Under the pieces are notes generated by a model, which searched no databases, was not told the origin of the DNA, and worked only from the letters and a program-made list of their open reading frames with translations. From an uncultured Caryophanales bacterium (lineage in GTDB: Bacteria > Bacillota_I > Bacilli_A > RFN20 > CAG-826), in contig CAMKAQ010000008.1 of assembly GCA_946410525.1 (NCBI GenBank), forward strand, positions 1 through 13,104: 13,104 nucleotides of DNA, read 5' to 3'. A program made the translations under genes and the position numbers. Below, piece after piece: positions 1 to 10,395 of the stretch; within the stretch, counting starts at the first letter, position 1, and each line of letters begins with the position of its first letter.

Positions 1-683
1 ACCACCGGTACAGGAATCGGTTTCTTGTGGAAACGAGTCATAAGAGAAAGGATCTCGTGATTCTTTTTGCTGAATTCTTCAAGAATTGCTTTGCTTGGAG
101 TCGCACTCATGAGGACACAATGCCCACGGAGTGACTTCTTATATAAGGCGATTAGGACCTCATTTCCCTTGAAAGGGAACGCATCTATCTCGTCCATGAC
201 CAAAAGATCAAAATACTCAGGGTATCTGTATAACTGATGGGTCGTCAAAATGACGATATCCCCTTCAAGTCTTCTATGATGGTCGCCATACACCGCAACA
301 ACTTTGTTGTTTGGGAAGGCCTTCATCATTCGCCAATAGAGTTCGATGACAACATCTCTTCTAGGGAGAGCGAATCCTGCTCTTAAGCCATGCGAAACTG
401 CATAAGCGAGAACGCCATAACTGATCTCGGTCTTTCCTGATCCGCATACGGCGTACACAAGCGTGTCCACGCCTTTCACGAAATTCCCGACAATCCTTCT
501 TGAGAGGTTGCTTTGTTCTTCTGAAAGCTTGTAGGCCAAAGAGAGGGGCGCTTTCTTAGGAGGATGTTCAAGGTCTTTGGCTTCTTCACCAGAAAAGATG
601 ATGCACTTACGGCAATAAGGCTGGCCGTTCTTGTAGCCAATATACCTTTCATCTTTATTTCCGCAGCGGGGACAAACAAACAT
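1..683 (-). CDS. comFA: ComFA-like competence helicase (5' part, runs off left edge)
   Basis: The 227 N-terminal residues of a superfamily 2 ATPase of the ComFA type; the family is about 450 residues, so roughly half is present. ComFA is a cytoplasmic, membrane-associated ATPase that helps drive transforming single-stranded DNA into the cell. Visible: an N-terminal zinc-binding Cys4 cluster (C4, C7, C24, C27), characteristic of ComFA; Walker A AVCGSGKTE at 78-86; motif Ia ALPRRDVV at 105-112; the Walker B-like block MDEIDAFPF at 163-171, close to the ComFA DE(V/I)DAFP signature; and motif III MSATP at 192-196. The ATG at 683 sits 4 nt after a strong GGAGGAG ribosome binding site (688-694). 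It lies 92 bp downstream of ligA on the same strand. PriA-like helicases share some motifs, but the N-terminal Cys4 before the ATPase and the DAFP signature favour ComFA. No comFC can be seen because the gene is cut by the window edge. Confidence 0.9.
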   Translation of the reverse strand, partial: MFVCPRCGNKDERYIGYKNGQPYCRKCIIFSGEEAKDLEHPPKKAPLSLAYKLSEEQSNLSRRIVGNFVKGVDTLVYAVCGSGKTEISYGVLAYAVSHGLRAGFALPRRDVVIELYWRMMKAFPNNKVVAVYGDHHRRLEGDIVILTTHQLYRYPEYFDLLVMDEIDAFPFKGNEVLIALYKKSLRGHCVLMSATPSKAILEEFSKKNHEILSLMTRFHKKPIPVPV

Positions 684-719
684 TAATCTCCTCCACTATG
701 CATATAGAGAAAAGATTCA

Positions 720-735
720 GATTTTTCTAAAAATC
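720..735. repeat. 16-bp inverted repeat between ligA and comFA
   Basis: GATTTTT and AAAAATC arms (7 bp) around a 2-nt centre, in the 92-bp gap 684-775. The gap also holds a shorter dyad, ATATT-GA-AATAT, at 743-754. The stems are A/T-only apart from one G/C pair and are not followed by a clear U-run on the minus strand, so an intrinsic terminator for ligA is doubtful. A weak promoter for comFA may lie just downstream (minus-strand TAGAAA, 18-bp spacer, TATATG), but the match is poor. Confidence 0.4.
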
Positions 736-775
736 CTCGCAAATATTGAAATATCTATGGCAAAACGCCGTTATT

Positions 776-5079
<4,304 letters not shown>

Positions 5080-5088
5080 ATATTAACG

Positions 5089-5104
5089 TAGTTAAATTAT
5101 ACCA
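5089..5104 (-). promoter_or_regulatory. Extended -10 promoter for pcrA
   Basis: On the minus strand a perfect TATAAT (5101-5096) is preceded by TGG, giving the extended -10 form TGnTATAAT. No good -35 is seen at 17 bp (TAGAAG), as is usual for extended -10 promoters. Initiation about 7 nt further on, near 5089, would leave a leader of only about 10 nt before the pcrA ATG. Confidence 0.6.
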
Positions 5105-5161
5105 TTCGCTAGGTTTACCTTCTAGGTCTTGGAGGGTATTTTCTTTAAGTTAATTAAAGAA

Positions 5162-5167
5162 GATAAT
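5162..5167 (+). promoter_or_regulatory. Possible -10 box for the plus-strand membrane operon
   Basis: GATAAT matches the -10 consensus at 5 of 6 positions and lies 6 nt before the ATG at 5174. If used, transcription would start at or next to the start codon, giving a leaderless message. The -35 region at 5139-5144 (TTTTCT) is poor, so this is only a candidate. The position lies 61 bp from the divergent pcrA -10 box. Confidence 0.3.
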
Positions 5168-5173
5168 AAATGT

Positions 5174-6067
5174 ATGAAGCTGTTCAAGAAACAGGAAACA
5201 CCAACCGGTAATCTTGCCCTTTTGGGTATCTTTGCCGCGATCATGGGCGCATTCTCCATAATCCTTGCCCTGGTTCCTTTTTCTAATCTCGTGCTCGGGC
5301 TCTTCCTTCCTTTGATTAGTGCGGTCGCAGCCTATTACACGGAGAACAAGTATTTACCTGCCTATATCGTTGGAGCATCCGCCCTATGTTTGGGCCTCAC
5401 GTTCTTCAATTGGGGGGACACTCTCTTCGTGGTTATCCCAAGCATCGTCTCCGGAAGTTTCTATGGCTTCCTCAGAGACAAGAGAATCCCTTCTCAGTTC
5501 TTGATCATCTTAACTTCCCTCGTTCAGGTCCTTTTGAACTGGGGAGCTTTCCATATCCTTTTAGCCACCACAGGTGTCGACATCCTAGACACCATAAGAA
5601 AGCTTGTCGGTCTAAGCACAGACACGATCATCCCAGCGTTCATAGTCACTTATTCGATTGCGGAAACCGTTCTCAGTTTCTTTATCATCGAAGGGGTCAT
5701 CAACAAATTCTCTAAAGAGGCCTTCACCTTCCCGACCGAAAGATATATCAGCCCATGCTTAGGAATTCTCTTTGGAGGATTGAGTTTAGGGTTCGCGTTT
5801 GTTGAGGCCCACTTCTGCTATATCTTCATGGTCTTTGGAATCTACTTCTCCCTTGTTGGTGCATCCGTTCTCTTTGAGCAGAAGCCAATTTGGATCTATG
5901 TCGTAGGCGGAATTCTCCTTCTTGGTTCCCTTTTCTTGTTCGCCATTCTCCACTCGCTTTTCCCAAATGAATGCGGACTTGCGCTCGTCTCCATCTTCTT
6001 CATCTCGATTTCTTTAACTAGTTTTGTTTCAATATTTGTAAACAAAAAGGGTACAATGAACTCATGA
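5174..6067 (+). CDS. Polytopic membrane protein, unknown function (possibly DUF2232/YybS-like)
   Basis: A 297-residue very hydrophobic protein with about nine or ten predicted transmembrane segments (roughly 14-34, 36-53, 60-79, 84-100, 107-131, 152-176, 193-211, 214-234, 238-260 and 266-288), a short cationic N-terminus (MKLFKKQ) and a lysine at each short cytosolic turn. There is no signal peptide or recognisable catalytic motif. The layout recalls the DUF2232/YybS-type or ECF S-component-like membrane proteins of Firmicutes, but this is a guess from topology. The ATG at 5174 is preferred. An in-frame TTG at 5129 would add 15 residues (MEGIFFKLIKEDNKC), but it has no ribosome binding site before it; the GGAGGG at 5131-5136 lies inside that extension. 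It is the first gene of a three-gene plus-strand operon, and its stop overlaps the next start by ATGA (6064-6067), so co-expression is likely. Confidence 0.75.
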   Translation: MKLFKKQETPTGNLALLGIFAAIMGAFSIILALVPFSNLVLGLFLPLISAVAAYYTENKYLPAYIVGASALCLGLTFFNWGDTLFVVIPSIVSGSFYGFLRDKRIPSQFLIILTSLVQVLLNWGAFHILLATTGVDILDTIRKLVGLSTDTIIPAFIVTYSIAETVLSFFIIEGVINKFSKEAFTFPTERYISPCLGILFGGLSLGFAFVEAHFCYIFMVFGIYFSLVGASVLFEQKPIWIYVVGGILLLGSLFLFAILHSLFPNECGLALVSIFFISISLTSFVSIFVNKKGTMNS

Positions 6068-6657
6068 AATTCTTACGTGAATTTGGCTTAGGCCTAGTTT
6101 ACATACTCTTGCTGCCGATTCTCTTGGCAGGTGTTTTGGTCGTTGGAGTCGTGATGATCTTCGTTTGGATCGTCATGTTCTTCAAAGGCTGCATCCGTTT
6201 CTTCAAAGGCGATTCTTTCTTCGCCCCTCTCCCAGAGGATGAGCAGGTTCAGAAGATCAAAGACGAAGAGCTTCGTAGAAAGACCGAACCAGATAATCCA
6301 AATCCTGCTCCAGCTCAGCCAGCAGGCCCGTCTCAGGTTTATATTCAAACCAATTACTATCAGCAGCCGGGACAGGTTCCACCAAATGGTCAAATGCCAC
6401 AAAATCCACAGCAAAACCTGCCTCCTTTCCAGGGCTATCCTCAGGGATATCCTCAACAACCTTATGGAAACGGCATCCCACAGCAGCCATATCCTAACGG
6501 CATTCCGCAACAGCAGCCATATGGCAATATCCCACAGCAACAACCTCCATACCCATATCCAAACGCCGAACAGATCCCTTACAGTGAGCCGGCCCCTGAG
6601 ACCGACCCAAGCAAGATGATCGACATCACTCCTACGGAAGGAGATGACGAACAATGA
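6064..6657 (+). CDS. Membrane-anchored protein with Pro/Gln-rich repeat tail, unknown function
   Basis: A protein of 197 residues in three parts. Residues 8-40 are a continuous hydrophobic stretch with Pro18 in the middle, either one long TM helix or a tight two-helix hairpin; basic residues on both sides (K2, R5, K41, R45, K48) favour the hairpin with both ends in the cytosol. Residues 55-78 are charged and may be helical (EDEQVQKIKDEELRRK). Residues 79-167 are low-complexity Pro/Gln/Tyr/Asn/Gly, with four imperfect units of about 9-10 residues near 131-167, and the end is acidic (PTEGDDEQ). Nothing suggests an enzyme; such tails usually serve as flexible tethers or interaction platforms (inference). 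Start and stop overlap the flanking genes by 4 nt each, so it is translated as part of the same operon. The reverse strand is also open over 186 codons, an effect of the biased composition. Confidence 0.8.
   Translation: MKFLREFGLGLVYILLLPILLAGVLVVGVVMIFVWIVMFFKGCIRFFKGDSFFAPLPEDEQVQKIKDEELRRKTEPDNPNPAPAQPAGPSQVYIQTNYYQQPGQVPPNGQMPQNPQQNLPPFQGYPQGYPQQPYGNGIPQQPYPNGIPQQQPYGNIPQQQPPYPYPNAEQIPYSEPAPETDPSKMIDITPTEGDDEQ
6454..6564 (+). repeat. Tandem repeat encoding QQPYGNGIP-like units
   Basis: Four imperfect units of about 27-30 bp inside the 197-codon gene encode QQPYGNGIP, QQPYPNGIP, QQQPYGNIP and QQQPPYPYPN (residues 131-167). The units differ in codon use (for example GGC ATC, GGC ATT and AAT ATC at equivalent places), so they look like older duplications held by selection on the protein and not a recent DNA-level expansion. 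Confidence 0.7.
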
Positions 6658-7325
6658 GAACCTTTGTTGAATTTGCCCTCAGCGAAAACGATAAGAGATT
6701 GCTTTTCATCCTTCTCATTGTTTTCCTTATCATCTTCTTGATCCTTGGTCTTATCGGCGTCCTTATCAGAACCATCTCAAGAGCCTTCTCAAGAAGAATC
6801 GACTATGAAATCCATGAGGCTGTGACCAGCAGAGTCATAACCACGCCTGAACAGTTAAAGAAATATGGCATCGCGAAGAACAATAGACTCTTCTTCAAAC
6901 AAGCCATCCCTCCTTTCCTCATCATGGCCCTTTCTCTCCTCATGTATCTTATCTACTCGTTCGCCAGTGGTATCTGGGCGGAAGATTATTTCGGCCACTT
7001 CTCAAGCCTTCTCTACACTTGGGATTGGGCTAACCCAGAGAATTTCGCGGACTTCTGGGGATTGTCTTTGCTTCGTAGATGGCCACCGCTTCTTAATGAG
7101 CCACACTTTGTCCCAGAGTACTGGGGAGCCTACATCCTCGTTCCTCTTTGGGTCATCTCGATTGGCTACTACATCGTCGTCATCCAGGCTTATGTCTCAC
7201 GTGCTGTCATGCTTGAGAGAAGAAGCCACACCGTCTTCGAGAAGAGCTTAGAAGACTTCAACTACTTCAATGATAAAAAGGACGCCCCTGCTCAGGACGC
7301 CCAATCAAGTTCTGATAAGAAGTGA
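6654..7325 (+). CDS. Three-TM membrane protein, unknown function
   Basis: A 223-residue protein with predicted TM segments at about 17-41, 87-107 and 157-178. Positive charges (RTISRAFSRR after TM1, SRAVMLERR after TM3) put the 42-86 segment and the C-terminus in the cytosol and the N-terminus outside. The loop between TM2 and TM3 (about 108-155) would be extracytoplasmic and is unusually rich in Trp and other aromatics (WAEDYFGHF, YTWDWANPENFADFWG, RRWPPLL). The C-terminus is a charged tail ending DAQSSSDKK. I do not recognise the family. Its ATG overlaps the stop of the repeat-tail gene (ATGA, 6654-6657), and AAGGAG is 10 nt upstream. Its TGA directly abuts the TGA of the small convergent gene on the other strand, and no intrinsic terminator follows, so the operon transcript probably runs into the 3' end of the asnS unit. 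Confidence 0.8.
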   Translation: MRTFVEFALSENDKRLLFILLIVFLIIFLILGLIGVLIRTISRAFSRRIDYEIHEAVTSRVITTPEQLKKYGIAKNNRLFFKQAIPPFLIMALSLLMYLIYSFASGIWAEDYFGHFSSLLYTWDWANPENFADFWGLSLLRRWPPLLNEPHFVPEYWGAYILVPLWVISIGYYIVVIQAYVSRAVMLERRSHTVFEKSLEDFNYFNDKKDAPAQDAQSSSDKK

Positions 7326-7469
7326 TCAGAAGACGAATAAGTCAACGATCTCGTAGATAATAAGCAACGCCAAAACAACATCCAAGATGACCATCAATCC
7401 GAAGATGCGATTCTTGGATTTTTGTTTTTTCTCTTCTGGAGTGAGAGGTGCTTTGACGTTCGTGCTCAT
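7326..7469 (-). CDS. 47-residue single-TM small protein, unknown function
   Basis: A small open frame from the ATG at 7469 to the TGA at 7326-7328. It encodes a Lys-rich cytosolic N-terminus (MSTNVKAPLTPEEKKQKSKN, 1-20) followed by one hydrophobic helix (about 22-47, IFGLMVILDVVLALLIIYEI onward) that runs almost to the C-terminus, so it resembles a tail-anchored protein with its N-terminus inside. Acidic residues D30, E40 and D43 fall within the helix, which is unusual and could point to a partner in the membrane. It begins 1 nt after the asnS stop codon, which fits translational coupling; no strong ribosome binding site is seen. The clean charged-then-hydrophobic layout, the tight spacing and the way it fills the whole gap to the convergent gene argue that it is real. 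It resembles SecE only in size and topology; I saw no SecE signature. Confidence 0.6.
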   Translation of the reverse strand: MSTNVKAPLTPEEKKQKSKNRIFGLMVILDVVLALLIIYEIVDLFVF

Positions 7470-7470
7470 A

Positions 7471-8850
7471 TTAATACTTTAACGCGTTGGAGGTACGTGG
7501 GTAAGGCTCAGTGTCACGGATGTTGGCCATGCCGGTGATGTACATCAAAAGACGGTCGAAGCCGATGCCGAAGCCGCTGTGGATGCAGCCGCCGTACTTT
7601 CTTAGGTTGAGGTACCACTCAAGTCCGTTGGTGTTGCCGATCTTGTCCATCTTGGCTTTGAGGACATCGTAACGCTCTTCACGCTGGGAGCCACCGACGA
7701 TCTCGCCTTCTCCTGGGACGAGAAGGTCAACCGCAGCAACGGTCTTTCCGTCATCGTTTTCTTTCATATAGAAGGCTTTGATCTCTTTTGGATAGTTGTA
7801 TAAGAAGACTGGGCCACCGACGACTTCTTCGGTGAGATATCTTTCGTGCTCACTCTGTAAGTCCATGCCCCATTCGATCTTGCTATTAGCGAACTTATGT
7901 CCATCGGCAACCGCCTTCTGAAGGAGGGCGATACCTTCGGTATATTCCATCTTACGGAAGTCGGCATTGAGGACTTTGTGGAGTTTGTCGAGAACGCCTT
8001 TGTCGATCCACTTGTTGAAGAAATCCATCTCATCTGGGCAGTGCTCAAGGACGTATTTGATGCAGTACTTGATGCAGGATTCGATACATTCCATATCGTC
8101 ATCGAGATCAGCGAAAGCAAGCTCTGGCTCAATCATCCAGAATTCGCTGGCGTGACGGGTGGTGTTTGATTTCTCGGCACGGAAGGTTGGACCAAAGGTG
8201 TAAACATCTTTGAAGGCCATGGCGAAGGCTTCAACGTGGAGCTGTCCGGAGACAGTCAAGGAAGCGCGACGGCCATAGAAGTCATTGATTGGGTCTTTCG
8301 CGTCAGTGGTGACGGTGAAGACGGAGCCCGCACCTTCAGCATCGTTACCGGTGATTTCTGGGGTGTGGACATAGACGAAGCCTCTTTCCTGGAAGAAGGA
8401 ATGGACGGCCATGGCAAGCACGCTTCTGACCCTGAAGACAGCGTCGAAGGTGTTGGTGCGTGGACGAAGGTAGGCTTCTTCACGAAGGAACTCAAAGGAG
8501 GTCTTCTTCTTTTGAAGTGGGTAATCTGGAGCGACATCGCCTAAGAGTTCGGCGGATGTGGCTTGGATCTCAAATGGCTGTGGGAGGTTTGGGGTGGCAA
8601 CTGGTTTGCCTTCGAATCTCACGGCAGCGCCAAATGGGTATTTGGAGACTTCAGCAAAGAAAGGGCTATTAGCAGAATAGACGACCTGAATATTCTTGAA
8701 GCAGGTTCCATCGTGAAGGTGAATGAAGCCGACGTTGCCGCTATTGCGGTTAGTCCTGATCCATCCTTGGACGGTGACCTTTTCGAGTTTTGCCAATTCA
8801 TCGATTGGCATAGCGTATAACTGTTTTACGCTGATGGCTTTTTTCTGCAT
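7471..8850 (-). CDS. asnS: Asparaginyl-tRNA synthetase (class IIb)
   Basis: Activates asparagine with ATP and charges tRNA-Asn in the cytosol. The 459-residue length is typical of bacterial AsnRS. Residues 25-105 are the OB-fold anticodon-binding domain (VTVQGWIRTNRNSGNVGFIH). The class II catalytic core follows: VHTPEITGNDAEGAG at 161-175, SGQLHVEAF at 201-209, motif 2 FRAEKSNTTRHASEFWMIEPE at about 223-242 and motif 3 GFGIGFDRLLMYITGM at 426-441 ending NIRDTEPYPRTSN. The NIRD...PYPRT ending and the absence of the GatB-linked AspRS insertion mark AsnRS as opposed to AspRS. The start at 8850 follows GAGGAG (8857-8862) by 6 nt. The upstream 78 bp contain a candidate promoter with a perfect dyad. 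No T-box leader fits in that space. The 47-aa gene follows after 1 nt. Confidence 0.97.
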   Translation of the reverse strand: MQKKAISVKQLYAMPIDELAKLEKVTVQGWIRTNRNSGNVGFIHLHDGTCFKNIQVVYSANSPFFAEVSKYPFGAAVRFEGKPVATPNLPQPFEIQATSAELLGDVAPDYPLQKKKTSFEFLREEAYLRPRTNTFDAVFRVRSVLAMAVHSFFQERGFVYVHTPEITGNDAEGAGSVFTVTTDAKDPINDFYGRRASLTVSGQLHVEAFAMAFKDVYTFGPTFRAEKSNTTRHASEFWMIEPELAFADLDDDMECIESCIKYCIKYVLEHCPDEMDFFNKWIDKGVLDKLHKVLNADFRKMEYTEGIALLQKAVADGHKFANSKIEWGMDLQSEHERYLTEEVVGGPVFLYNYPKEIKAFYMKENDDGKTVAAVDLLVPGEGEIVGGSQREERYDVLKAKMDKIGNTNGLEWYLNLRKYGGCIHSGFGIGFDRLLMYITGMANIRDTEPYPRTSNALKY

Positions 8851-8873
8851 ATTTAGCTCCTCTATCGCTTTCT

Positions 8874-8901
8874 AGTATTCAATTAATGAGATTAATTGCA
8901 A
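8874..8901 (-). promoter_or_regulatory. Candidate asnS promoter
   Basis: Minus-strand TTGCAA (8901-8896), a 16-bp spacer and AATACT (8879-8874) each match consensus at 4 of 6 positions. Transcription from about 8867 would give a leader of about 17 nt that carries the GAGGAG ribosome binding site. The match is moderate, but the geometry with the ribosome binding site and start codon is right. Confidence 0.4.
8880..8898. repeat. Perfect 19-bp dyad (possible operator) in the asnS promoter
   Basis: CAATTAAT-GAG-ATTAATTG, 8-bp perfect arms around a 3-nt centre. It fills the spacer between the candidate -35 and -10 elements and overlaps the -35 hexamer, where a dimeric repressor would act. It is A/T-rich (one G/C pair per arm), so partial chance symmetry is possible, but the arms are perfect over 8 bp. 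It is too short and weak a stem to be a terminator for tsaD. Confidence 0.5.
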
Positions 8902-8928
8902 CAAAATTTTCAAAATACCCTACAAATC

Positions 8929-9945
8929 CTATTCGAATTTTCTGAAATCGCTGATTTTCCAGTTTGGATCCACCCCAAGGGTAAGTGGGGCGAATAGTTT
9001 CTCTTTGTAGAGCCTCTCAGCGACCTTGGCGATCATCGCAGCATTATCCGTAGTGCACCAGAGAGGTGGGATGATTAACTCAACGTCGGTGTTCTTTAAG
9101 CGAAGGGCCATCTGCTCACGGAGATAGCTATTCGCGGAGACGCCTCCGGCAAGGACAACCTGTTTGACGTTATATTCCATCGCGGCTCTAGCGGCTTTGT
9201 CGACCACCATTCCAATCGCGACATCCTGGAAGGACTTGGCCATATCATCGACTCTGATTTCCTCGCCCTTCATCTTGAGTTGATTCACAAGATTGATGAC
9301 GCTGGTCTTAAGACCAGAATAGGAGAAGTCATATGATCCTTCGTGGGCTAATGGCTTAGGAAGGTTATAGGTGTGTTTACCAAGTTTTGAGTGTTGGTCG
9401 ATTGGAAGTCCGCCTGGATATGGGAAGCCAAGGACTCTCGCGACCTTGTCATAGCACTCACCAACCGCATCGTCTTTGGTCTCACCGATGATCTCGAAGT
9501 CGATATGATCTTTCATGAGGACGAGCTCGGTGTTGCCACCGCTGACGACAACGCAGAGCATTGGGAACTTGAATTCGCCTGCATACTCGTTGGCGTAGAT
9601 GTGTCCGCAAAGGTGATGGACTGGGATGAGTGGTTTGTTATACAAAGCAGCGATTGTCTTCGCGGCCTGTAAGCCAACATGGAGACATCCGATGAGGCCT
9701 GGGCCTCTCGTAACTGCGATGGCGTCCATATCCTCAAACTTGAGTCCGGATTGCTCTAATGCCTCTTTGAGGCAAACATCGATATTCTCACAGTGAAGTC
9801 TGGAAGCGATCTCTGGCATGACTCCACCGTATTTGGCGTGAACGGCCACTTGGGAGGATATGACGTTGCAAAGAAGCTTGCCGTCTTCGGTGATGGCGAC
9901 TGCGGTCTCGTCGCAGCTTGATTCGATTGCTAATATTCTCGTCAT
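8929..9945 (-). CDS. tsaD: tRNA N6-threonylcarbamoyladenosine (t6A37) transferase subunit TsaD
   Basis: The catalytic subunit (Kae1/Qri7/YgjD family) that transfers the threonylcarbamoyl group from TC-AMP to A37 of ANN-decoding tRNAs, acting with TsaB and TsaE. With the start at 9945 it is 338 residues. Visible: N-terminal ILAIESSCDET (4-14), metal ligands H111 and H115 in HHLCGH, SGGNTEL at 135-141, DDAVGECYDKVAR at 158-170, DFSYSGLKT at 206-214, LAGGVSANSYLR at 265-276 and the third metal ligand D300 in CTTDNAAMIA. I chose the ATG at 9945 over the upstream one at 9954: it gives an ATGA overlap with the rimI stop, a GAGGTG ribosome binding site 6 nt upstream, and the usual short N-terminus before ILAIESSCDE. 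Last gene of the tsa cluster, with 78 bp to asnS on the same strand. Confidence 0.97.
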   Translation of the reverse strand: MTRILAIESSCDETAVAITEDGKLLCNVISSQVAVHAKYGGVMPEIASRLHCENIDVCLKEALEQSGLKFEDMDAIAVTRGPGLIGCLHVGLQAAKTIAALYNKPLIPVHHLCGHIYANEYAGEFKFPMLCVVVSGGNTELVLMKDHIDFEIIGETKDDAVGECYDKVARVLGFPYPGGLPIDQHSKLGKHTYNLPKPLAHEGSYDFSYSGLKTSVINLVNQLKMKGEEIRVDDMAKSFQDVAIGMVVDKAARAAMEYNVKQVVLAGGVSANSYLREQMALRLKNTDVELIIPPLWCTTDNAAMIAKVAERLYKEKLFAPLTLGVDPNWKISDFRKFE

Positions 9946-10394
9946 AAAATGCACCTCACCATGTATATGGCGTCTTCACCATCGGAGTAATAGAGCTTCT
10001 TCTTGGTGATGGTCTTGAAGCCGTTCTTTTTGTATAGCTCGATGGCCGCTTCATTTGATTCTCTGACTTCGAGGGTGATGTTCTCGACTGGCTCGGCTTG
10101 TTTCTTGCAAACCTCAACCATCTTCTCAATAAGGGCTTTGGCGATTCCATTCCTACGGTATTCGTTAGCCACGCAGACCCTTGCGACCGAAGCGCTGTCG
10201 AAGGTGATGAAGAAGTCGATATAACCCACCACTTCATCATCGATGGTCGCGCTATAAAGATTGGCGACTGGGTTTTCTTTCCACTCGTAGATGACCTGCT
10301 CTAAAGGCCAAGGATCATGAAAGCAAGCCGCCTCAAGCATGGCGATGCTTTGGAGTTCGCTTTCTTTGCTTTTGTGGATCTGGATTGGCTTCAT
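9942..10394 (-). CDS. rimI: Ribosomal protein S18-alanine N-acetyltransferase RimI (GNAT family)
   Basis: A 150-residue GNAT acetyltransferase. Visible: N-terminal EAACFHDPWPLEQV (21-34), the acetyl-CoA loop RRNGIA at 80-85 (form R/Q-x-x-G-x-G/A), LEVRESNEAAIELYKKNGF at 108-126 and the C-terminal GEDAIYM at 139-145. Glu109 and Tyr121 sit where the catalytic Glu and Tyr of Salmonella RimI lie in LEVRxSNxxAxxLY. In Enterobacteria RimI acetylates the N-terminal alanine of ribosomal protein S18; in many Firmicutes the gene sits inside the tsa cluster, as here, and its real substrate is less certain. It starts 1 nt after the tsaB stop and overlaps tsaD by 4 nt, so it is almost certainly co-translated with both. 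A distant AAGGA is the only ribosome binding site, which also suggests coupling. Confidence 0.93.
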   Translation of the reverse strand: MKPIQIHKSKESELQSIAMLEAACFHDPWPLEQVIYEWKENPVANLYSATIDDEVVGYIDFFITFDSASVARVCVANEYRRNGIAKALIEKMVEVCKKQAEPVENITLEVRESNEAAIELYKKNGFKTITKKKLYYSDGEDAIYMVRCIL

Positions 10395-10395
10395 T

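Noticed and set aside
684..775. Intrinsic terminator for ligA at the 720-735 dyad
   Set aside because: The stem is almost all A/T and no U-run follows on the minus strand, so it is kept only as an inverted repeat.
5129..5173. TTG-initiated 15-residue N-terminal extension of the polytopic membrane protein
   Set aside because: No ribosome binding site precedes the TTG, the purine-rich GGAGGG lies inside the extension, and the ATG at 5174 gives a normal short basic N-terminus before TM1.
6454..6564. CRISPR-like array
   Set aside because: The repeated units are contiguous, imperfect, in frame and without spacers; they encode a protein repeat.
6094..6654. Minus-strand open frame of 186 codons opposite the repeat-tail gene
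   Set aside because: It is the reverse of the Pro/Gln-rich coding sequence (CCA/CAG reads as Trp/Leu on the other strand), gives an implausible Trp/Arg/Leu-rich protein, and the plus frame has operon overlaps and a coherent TM-plus-tail design.
8851..8928. T-box or other riboswitch upstream of asnS
   Set aside because: Only 78 bp separate asnS from tsaD and the region lacks a GC-rich terminator hairpin or T-box-like motif; it is too short.
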